Origin: Pseudomonadota bacterium
Lineage (GTDB): Bacteria > Pseudomonadota > Alphaproteobacteria > Sphingomonadales > Sphingomonadaceae
Length of the DNA: 55,660 nt
Assembly (NCBI GenBank): GCA_963205265.1
Contig: CAUJJI010000160.1
Location: forward strand, 1 to 55,660
Direction: 5' to 3'
Below, piece by piece: positions 50,248 to 55,660 of the stretch (positions are counted from its first letter, which is position 1; every line of letters starts with the position of its first letter). Both the position numbers and the translations under genes were made by a program. A model generated the notes under the pieces. The model was not told the DNA's origin, searched no databases, and saw nothing but the letters and a program-made list of their open reading frames with translations.

Positions 50248-50616
50248 ATGTTCGACATCGGCGCCTCGGAATTCCTGCTGATCGTCATCGTCGCGATCGT
50301 CGTCATCGGGCCGAAGGAACTGCCCATGGCGCTGCGCACGGCCGGCCGCTGGATCGCCAAGATGCGGCGCGTCTCGGGCCACTTCCGCACCGGGATCGAA
50401 ACCATGATCCGCGAGGCCGAGCTCGAGGAGATGGAGCGCGAATGGCGCAAGCAGAACGAAGAGATCATGAAGGCCCATCCGCCGGTGCCGGTGGATACCC
50501 CGGCCATTGCCGGGCCATCTGCGGCGGGCGCGGAACCGGCGCCGCTGCCCGCGCAGGTCCCGGCGGCGGACACCGAGCGCGCGGCGGAACCGCAGCTACC
50601 CCTGCCGCCGCCCTGA
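50248..50616 (+). CDS. tatB: Sec-independent translocase protein TatB
   Basis: 122 aa. N-terminal MFDIGASEFLLIVIVAIVVI membrane helix with Glu8, then GPKELP and the amphipathic helix ALRTAGRWIAKMRRV; a proline-rich tail follows. ATG 50248 is 22 nt after the tatA stop. It binds signal peptides together with TatC. Confidence 0.92.
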   Translation: MFDIGASEFLLIVIVAIVVIGPKELPMALRTAGRWIAKMRRVSGHFRTGIETMIREAELEEMEREWRKQNEEIMKAHPPVPVDTPAIAGPSAAGAEPAPLPAQVPAADTERAAEPQLPLPPP

Positions 50617-50626
50617 CAGCCGCGCC

Positions 50627-51418
50627 ATGGTTCTGAAAATCAAGGACATCGACGAGACGCAGGCGCCGCTGCTCGACCATCTGATCGAGCTGCGCACGCG
50701 GCTGCTGCGCTGCGTCTTCGCGCTGGGCGTGTCCTTTGCCGTCTGCATGTATTTCGCCGACGACATCTTCGGCTTCCTGGTCCGCCCGCTGACCGAGGCG
50801 TTCCCGCCGGGGCAGGGCCGGCTGATCTACACCAAGCTCTACGAGGCCTTTTTCGTCGAGCTGAAAGTGGCGCTGTTCGCCGCCTTCTTCGTCAGCTTCC
50901 CGATCATCGCCAACCAGCTCTGGGCCTTCATCGCGCCGGGTCTCTACGCCAAGGAAAAGAAGGCGTTCCTGCCTTTCCTGGTCGCCACCCCGGTGCTGTT
51001 CACCAGCGGTGCGGCGCTTGCCTACTACGTCGTCATGCCGACGGCATTCCGCTGGTTCCTAGGCTTCGAAGGCACGGCCGGGGGCCTGAAGCTGGAAGCG
51101 CTGCCGGGCACCGGCGACTACCTTTCGCTGGTCATGCAGTTCATCCTCGCCTTCGGCATCAGCTTCCTGCTGCCCGTGCTGCTGCTGCTGCTCAACCGCG
51201 CCGGGATCGTCACGCGCGACCAGCTGGCGAGGTCGCGGCGCTACGTCATCGTCGGTATCTTCGTCGTCGCCGCCGTGGCGACGCCGCCCGACGTCGTCTC
51301 GCAGCTGATGCTGGCGGTGCCGCTGCTGCTGCTGTTCGAAGGCTCGCTGGTGGTGATGCGGTTCAGCGAACGGCGCGACGCGCGCGCGCAGGCGAAGGAA
51401 GCCGCGCAGGCGGGGTGA
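50627..51418 (+). CDS. tatC: Sec-independent translocase protein TatC
   Basis: 263 aa with six membrane helices. PLLDHLIELRTRLL at 14-27 is the conserved N-terminal region, and FAAFFVSFPIIANQLWAFIAPGLY, FGISFLLPVLLLLLNR and ATPPDVVSQLMLAVPLLLLFE mark the family. The tail is charged. It is the twin-arginine signal receptor, 10 nt after tatB. Confidence 0.93.
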   Translation: MVLKIKDIDETQAPLLDHLIELRTRLLRCVFALGVSFAVCMYFADDIFGFLVRPLTEAFPPGQGRLIYTKLYEAFFVELKVALFAAFFVSFPIIANQLWAFIAPGLYAKEKKAFLPFLVATPVLFTSGAALAYYVVMPTAFRWFLGFEGTAGGLKLEALPGTGDYLSLVMQFILAFGISFLLPVLLLLLNRAGIVTRDQLARSRRYVIVGIFVVAAVATPPDVVSQLMLAVPLLLLFEGSLVVMRFSERRDARAQAKEAAQAG

Positions 51419-51432
51419 GGGGTATCGAGGTT

Positions 51433-51514
51433 CCATCGACGAGGCCGGCGGTCCCGGGTCAAGCCCGGGACGACGAATCCATCCGTCGTCCCGGCGAAAG
51501 CCGGGACCGCTGTG
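51433..51514. repeat. Intergenic repeat family B, rearranged copy
   Basis: Right half of the unit (CGGTCCCGGGTCAAGCCC with GGGACGACG) followed by a left half (CGTCGTCCCGGCGAAAGCC), so the order is inverted relative to the other copies. It lies between tatC and the convergent amidohydrolase. Confidence 0.65.
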
Positions 51515-51546
51515 TTTCCGGGTAGAACGGCCGAGCGACAAGGAAT

Positions 51547-52851
51547 TCACCCTCCCGCCTGGAACACCCTCTTCCCCCCGACCCAGGTCTCGAGCACGCG
51601 GATCGCGCGCAGTTCGTCGGGGCTGGCCAGCAGCGGGTCGTTGTCGAGAAGCAGGAAGTCGGCGCGCTCGCCCTGGGCGATGCGGCCGATCCGGCCCTCG
51701 GCGAAAGCGGCCCTGGCGCCCCCGGTGGTATAGGCGGCGAGCGCCTGCTCCCGCGTCAGCCGCTGCTGCGGCTGCCAGCCGCCGAACGGCAGGCCGTCGG
51801 CGCCCTGGCGGGTGATCGCCGCAGCCATGCCGGCGAACGGCTCGGGCGGGGCAAGCGGCGCGTTGGAGCCGAAGGCGAGCGTCGCTCCCGCATCGGCGAG
51901 GCCTTTCCAGGCATGGGCGCTGCCCAGCCGCGCCGCGCCGATGCGCTGCTCGATCGCGGTGGGCTGGGCAAGCTGCTGCGGCTGCATCGAGACGACCAGG
52001 CCCTTGCCCGAAAGGCGCGGCAGGTCCGCCGGATCGACCAGGTCGCTGCCCTCGATCCGCCAGCGGCGCTCGCCCTGGTAGGTCAGGCTCAGCTCGTCGA
52101 TCGCATCGAGCACGGCCGCCACCGAGTGGTCGCCGGCGGCGTCCACGGCGACCTGGAAATTGTCCATCGCCGCCCGGCTGAGCAGGTTCTTGAGCTGGGT
52201 ATCGGTCAGCCTGGCCACGGCGCCCTTGGCCGGCCCGTCGGCATAGGGCGCTTTCAGCCATGCCTCGCGCGCGGCCAGCGTCCCGTCGAGCCGAAGGCGC
52301 ACGCCGTTCAGCCGCAGGCGGTCTTCATAGAGCCAGGTGGTCGGGCCGGGGCCGCCGACCAGGATCATGGCATCCACCCCTTCGGCATAGGCGACGATGC
52401 GCAGCCGTAGCGTGCCGAGGTCGCCGGCGCGGCGGTAGGCCTGCCAGTCCTCGATCGTCGTGCCCATGTCGGTGACAGTGGTGATGCCGCGGGCCAGCAG
52501 CAGCTGCTGCGCCTTGGCCAGCGCGAGGTCGAGATCCTCGGGACGCGGCCTGGCATCGGGCGGCGCTTCGTCGCCGGTCAGCTGGGCGAGACCGAACTCC
52601 ATCAGCTGCACGCGCGAATCGACGATGCCGGGGATCAGCACGCGGCCCTTGCCGTCGAGCTTGTAGTCGACCTTGCCGGGCCGCTTGTCGGTGCGAGTCA
52701 GGACCTGCTCGATCCGGCCGTCGTCGCCGATCAGGATCCCGTTGAAGCGCTCCACTGCGCCGCCGGCGGTCAGAGTCACGCCGTTGACGTTGTCGACGAG
52801 GACGTCGGCATCGGCGGGGAGGGGGTGGAGAGCGAGGAGCGCCGCCAGCAT
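51547..52851 (-). CDS. YtcJ-like amidohydrolase lacking metal ligands
   Basis: 434 aa. The fold is clear (VLIPGIVDS, RWRIEGSDLVDPADLPRL, LAFGSNAPL, ADFLLLDNDPL), but every expected metal ligand is changed: H-x-H after P-G-x-V-D is R80-V-Q82, the H-A-x-G-D histidine is Asp237, the R-I-E-H histidine is Gly268, S-M-Q-P-x-H is Gln293, and G-S-D is Asn330. It is therefore probably not a metal hydrolase. A short hydrophobic N-terminus (LAALLALHPLPADA) may be an export signal. ATG 52851 directly abuts GGGGAGG from repeat A at 52850-52985, so the original start may have been altered. May be a binding or structural protein. Confidence 0.83.
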   Translation of the reverse strand: MLAALLALHPLPADADVLVDNVNGVTLTAGGAVERFNGILIGDDGRIEQVLTRTDKRPGKVDYKLDGKGRVLIPGIVDSRVQLMEFGLAQLTGDEAPPDARPRPEDLDLALAKAQQLLLARGITTVTDMGTTIEDWQAYRRAGDLGTLRLRIVAYAEGVDAMILVGGPGPTTWLYEDRLRLNGVRLRLDGTLAAREAWLKAPYADGPAKGAVARLTDTQLKNLLSRAAMDNFQVAVDAAGDHSVAAVLDAIDELSLTYQGERRWRIEGSDLVDPADLPRLSGKGLVVSMQPQQLAQPTAIEQRIGAARLGSAHAWKGLADAGATLAFGSNAPLAPPEPFAGMAAAITRQGADGLPFGGWQPQQRLTREQALAAYTTGGARAAFAEGRIGRIAQGERADFLLLDNDPLLASPDELRAIRVLETWVGGKRVFQAGG

Positions 52852-52985
52852 CCTCCCCGGCACGGGGAGGGGGACCGCGGCGCGCAGCGGCGTGGTGGAG
52901 GGGGGGGCCTTTCTCGGCGCCGCGCCAAGAGGGCAGCCCCCTCCACCATGCTGCGCATGGTCCCCCTCCCCGTCCCGGGGAGGAT
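52850..52985. repeat. Intergenic repeat family A, copy overlapping a gene start
   Basis: Outer arms ATCCTCCCC and GGGGAGGAT enclose GGGGAGGGGGACCGCG and GTGGTGGAGGGG and a pairing CCCCCTCCACCATG, GGTCCCCCTCCCC. It spans the gap between two minus-strand genes and supplies the first bases of the amidohydrolase frame. Confidence 0.72.
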
Positions 52986-52997
52986 GTAATCCCTGCA

Positions 52998-53894
52998 TCA
53001 CTTCCCGCCTTTTCTCGGCAGCCTGCGGATCAGCGCGCTGGTATCCTGCCTTCCCCCGCCGATCGCCTGGACATCGGCATAGAACTGGTTGACCAGCGCG
53101 GTGATCGGCAGCGAGACGCCCAGGCCCCGGCCTTCGTCCATGGCCAGGCCCAGGTCCTTGCGCATCCAGTCGATGGCGAAGCCGAAGTCGAAATCGTCGC
53201 GCGCCATGGTGTGCCAGCGATTGTCCATCTGCCAGCTCTGTGCCGCACCGCCGGAGATCGCCTCGTAGACCTTGTCCATGTCGAGGTGCGATGCCTGGGC
53301 GAAGCGCACGGCTTCGGCCAGCGAAGCGACGATGCCGGCGATGCAGATCTGGTTGGCCATCTTGGCGGTCTGCCCGGCGCCGGCCTTGCCGACGTGGACG
53401 ATGCGCGAGGAATAGGCTTCCATCACCGGCCGCGCCGCCTCGATCGCATCGGGGCGCCCGCCGCACATCAGCGTCAGAGTGCCGTTCTCGGCGCCGATCT
53501 GCGATCCGGTCATCGGCGCGTCGACGCAGTGGATCAGCAGGTCGCGGGCCTCCACCGCGATCTGCCGGGCGATTCGCGCCGAGACGGTGGTGTGGTCGAC
53601 ATAGACGCCGCCCTTGCGCAGCGCGGTGAAGACGCCGTGCGGGCCGAGCACGACATCGGCGAGATCGTCGTCGTTGCCGACGCAGGTGATGACGATGTCC
53701 GCTCCCTCGGCGGCGTCGGCCGGGCTTTCCGCGACCCGCGTGGCGAGGCCCGGATTGGCCGCCTGCCACTTGCTGAGCCGCGCCTCGGAGCGGTTGTAGA
53801 CGGTCAGGTCATGGCTGGCATTGCCGATGTGCCGGGCGATCGCCCCGCCCATGACGCCGAGGCCGATGAAGGAGACTTTGCGTTTGTCGCTCAT
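52998..53894 (-). CDS. 3-hydroxyisobutyrate-dehydrogenase-like NAD(P) enzyme, third copy
   Basis: 298 aa. FIGLGVMGGAIARH (cofactor), DAPMTGSQIGAENG (about 125-138, the substrate loop with S-G-G changed to M-T-G-S) and Lys in KMANQICIAG (about 179; N-N reduced to A-N) are visible. C-terminal DFDFGFAIDWMRKDLGLA is characteristic of the family. It probably oxidises or reduces a 3-hydroxyacid; the changed motif is like tartronate-semialdehyde-reductase-type relatives. It is divergent from threonine ammonia-lyase. Confidence 0.87.
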   Translation of the reverse strand: MSDKRKVSFIGLGVMGGAIARHIGNASHDLTVYNRSEARLSKWQAANPGLATRVAESPADAAEGADIVITCVGNDDDLADVVLGPHGVFTALRKGGVYVDHTTVSARIARQIAVEARDLLIHCVDAPMTGSQIGAENGTLTLMCGGRPDAIEAARPVMEAYSSRIVHVGKAGAGQTAKMANQICIAGIVASLAEAVRFAQASHLDMDKVYEAISGGAAQSWQMDNRWHTMARDDFDFGFAIDWMRKDLGLAMDEGRGLGVSLPITALVNQFYADVQAIGGGRQDTSALIRRLPRKGGK

Positions 53895-54001
53895 GCCCGG
53901 GTGTCTAGCGACTTTTGTGGGAATGCAAAGTATTCGTCGCCGCCCGGCGACGGCGCTTCATCATGCTTTCCATTTTCGCCCCTTTCCGGTAGGCGCGCGC
54001 C

Positions 54002-55252
54002 ATGACCGGAACAGCTCTCAAGCCCGCGGCAGGCGCCCAGGCCCTGCTCACCGCAGACGACGTGCGCGCGGCGGCGGGGCGAATTGCCGGCGCCGTCGTC
54101 CGCACGCCGACGCTCAAGAGCCAGACGCTGAGCGCCATCACCGGCGCGGAAATCTTCGTGAAGTTCGAGAACCACCAGTTCACCGCCGCCTACAAGGAGC
54201 GCGGCGCGCTGAACGCGATGCTGCAGCTCGACGAAGAGCAGTGCCGGCGCGGCGTGATCGCCGCTTCGGCCGGCAACCATTCGCAGGGCCTGTCCTATCA
54301 CGGCACCCGGCTGGGCATCCCGGTGACGATCGTCATGCCGCGGACCACGCCGGTGGTGAAGGTGATGCAGACCGAGGCCGTCGGCGGCACGGTCGTGCTC
54401 GAGGGCGAAAGCTTCGACGAGGCTTCGGCCCATGCCCGCAAGCTGGAGATCGAGCTGGGGCTGACTTTCGTCCATCCCTTCGACGATCCCCAGGTCGCCG
54501 CCGGACAGGGTACGGTCGCGCTGGAAATGCTGGAGGACGTGCCCGACCTCGACGTGCTGGCGATCCCGGTCGGCGGCGGCGGGCTGGCCTCGGGGATGAG
54601 CGTGATCGCGCGCGAGATGCGGCCCGACATCAAGCTGATCGGGGTCGAGGCGGAACTCTATCCCTCGATGTTCAACCTGCTCAAGCACGAGGACCGCGCG
54701 GTCGGCGGCGATACGCTGGCCGAAGGCATCGCCGTGTTCCAGCCGGGCAAGTTCACGTCCGCGGTGCTGCGCGACACGCTCGACGATTTCGTGCTGGTCA
54801 GCGAACACCAGATCGAAGGCGCGCTGGCGCTGCTGCTGCAGATCGAGAAGACCGTGGTCGAAGGCGCCGGCGCCGCCGGCCTCGCCGCGGTGCTCGCCTA
54901 TCCCGAGCTGTTCCGCGGCCGCAAGGTCGGCATCGTCCTGTCGGGCGGCAATATCGACACGCGGCTGCTCGCCAACGTGCTGCTGCGCGACCTCGCCCGC
55001 TCGGGCCGCCTGGCGCGCTTGCGGCTGGTGCTGCAGGACCGCCCGGGCTCGCTGCTGCGCGTCGCCAAGGTGTTCTACAGCTACAACGTCAACATCATCG
55101 AGATCGTCCACCAGCGGGTCTTCACCCATCTGCCTGCCAAGGGCCTGGCGACCGAGATCGAATGCGAGGCGCGCGACAGCGAGCAGCTGAACGCGCTGGT
55201 CGACGCGCTGCGGGCCGAAGGCTTCGAAGTCAGCGTGATGGAACTCAACTGA
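54002..55252 (+). CDS. ilvA: Threonine ammonia-lyase with ACT domain
   Basis: 416 aa. The PLP lysine is Lys65 in AAYKERGA, and VGGGGLASG (about 193-201) binds the phosphate; SGGNIDTRL (about 317) is conserved. A single ACT-like domain occupies about 335-416, placing it in the TdcB/ilvA-short branch. It converts threonine to 2-oxobutanoate in the cytoplasm, the first step towards isoleucine. ATG 54002 is chosen; the bases before it hold no strong ribosome site. Confidence 0.9.
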   Translation: MTGTALKPAAGAQALLTADDVRAAAGRIAGAVVRTPTLKSQTLSAITGAEIFVKFENHQFTAAYKERGALNAMLQLDEEQCRRGVIAASAGNHSQGLSYHGTRLGIPVTIVMPRTTPVVKVMQTEAVGGTVVLEGESFDEASAHARKLEIELGLTFVHPFDDPQVAAGQGTVALEMLEDVPDLDVLAIPVGGGGLASGMSVIAREMRPDIKLIGVEAELYPSMFNLLKHEDRAVGGDTLAEGIAVFQPGKFTSAVLRDTLDDFVLVSEHQIEGALALLLQIEKTVVEGAGAAGLAAVLAYPELFRGRKVGIVLSGGNIDTRLLANVLLRDLARSGRLARLRLVLQDRPGSLLRVAKVFYSYNVNIIEIVHQRVFTHLPAKGLATEIECEARDSEQLNALVDALRAEGFEVSVMELN

Positions 55253-55493
55253 TCCCCGGCACCGGCCGGGCCCTCGGCCCGCTCGCCACTTCCACGTAAA
55301 CCGAACCCGCCGGCCCTGCCCCGCAGCGGGACGGATGGGCACGGGTGCGATGCACCTGTGCAAAATAGTTTTTCGTTGGCGCCATTTCTTGGTTAAAAGA
55401 CTTTCAACGCATCCCGGCGGCGGGCATAACCTCGGTGAGCGCGCGGTTTTCCGCGAAAGTGAAGTGGATCTCAGGTAGAGGAAGACCGCGACA

Positions 55494-55660
55494 GTGACGG
55501 CCCCAGTTCGCTTTCCCCGATTTTTCGTCACTAGTCCCGCGCCTTGTCCCTATCTGCCGGGAAAGACCGAGCGGAAGGTCTTCACCGAACTCAAGGGGCC
55601 GCATGCCGACGCGCTGAACGATGCGCTTGGCCGGATCGGCTTCCGCCGCAGCCAGACGGT
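55494..55660 (+). CDS. bpt: Arginyl/leucyl-tRNA-protein transferase, 5' part only
   Basis: The frame from GTG 55494 reads [20 protein letters not shown], then [13 protein letters not shown] and GRIGFRRSQ and leaves the window after 55 codons. The N-terminal C-P-Y-L-P-G-x-x-E-R-K-V-F-T block is diagnostic of bacterial Bpt/Ate, which adds Leu (or Arg) to protein N-termini for N-degron proteolysis. A GAGGAAG lies about 13 nt upstream. The 241 nt before it contain GC-rich inverted stretches (GGGCCCTCGGCCC) and no other gene. Confidence 0.85.
   Translation, partial: MTAPVRFPRFFVTSPAPCPYLPGKTERKVFTELKGPHADALNDALGRIGFRRSQT

Overview
The window is GC-rich alphaproteobacterial chromosome, most likely from a sphingomonad (Novosphingobium/Sphingobium-like). 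This rests on the nagZ-scpA-scpB-tatA-tatB-tatC block at the right, a TonB-dependent receptor beside catabolic genes, arginyl/leucyl-tRNA-protein transferase (bpt) at the edge, and two families of GC-rich palindromic intergenic repeats. The genus is inferred from gene content only.

Left region (about 200-33200): a dense catabolic island. A zinc alcohol dehydrogenase and a dienelactone-hydrolase-like protein lie divergent from a drug/solvent MFS pump. A plus-strand set follows: acyl-CoA synthetase, cyclase-like hydrolase, SDR, TetR regulator and a second acyl-CoA synthetase. Next come a small EthD-like protein and an SMP-30 lactonase on the minus strand, then a flavin (LLM) monooxygenase, an FMN 2-hydroxyacid dehydrogenase, an AraC regulator and a GntR regulator. 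A tightly coupled plus-strand operon follows (aldehyde dehydrogenase, two-domain carboxymuconolactone-decarboxylase-like protein, SDR, 3-hydroxyisobutyrate-dehydrogenase-like enzyme, SDR). A long minus-strand operon meets it (28494 down to 20478: CoA transferase, GntR regulator, isochorismatase-like hydrolase, double-hotdog dehydratase, two more CoA transferases, a dehydrogenase, an SMP-30 lactonase). Divergent from that operon are an HTD2-type hydratase, an ACMSD-like amidohydrolase and a TonB-dependent receptor. Together these suggest uptake of a hydrophobic or aromatic/terpenoid-like acid or lactone, CoA activation, ring opening, and hydration/oxidation of branched dicarboxyl-CoA intermediates. 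The substrate cannot be named from sequence. Four palindromes next to regulators or gene starts look like operators.

Middle region (33188-40349): a compact minus-strand quorum-sensing/lipid cluster encodes a LuxR-type regulator with an apparently collapsed ligand domain, a LuxI-type N-acyl-homoserine lactone synthase, a dedicated acyl carrier protein, a cyclopropane-synthase-like methyltransferase and a fatty-acyl-AMP ligase. Divergent from luxR is a PAS-GGDEF-EAL cyclic-di-GMP protein. A ligase and carrier protein beside a LuxI synthase and a lipid methyltransferase suggest a dedicated route to an unusual, possibly modified, acyl-homoserine lactone. This is the most interesting candidate system in the window.

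Right region (40383-55660): mostly housekeeping. It holds PEP synthase, a MacAB/DevBCA-type ABC exporter with adaptor, nagZ-scpA-scpB-tatABC, a YtcJ-like amidohydrolase that has lost every recognisable metal ligand, another 3-hydroxyisobutyrate-dehydrogenase-like protein, threonine ammonia-lyase with an ACT domain, and the start of bpt. No tRNA, rRNA, CRISPR array, transposase or phage gene was recognised.
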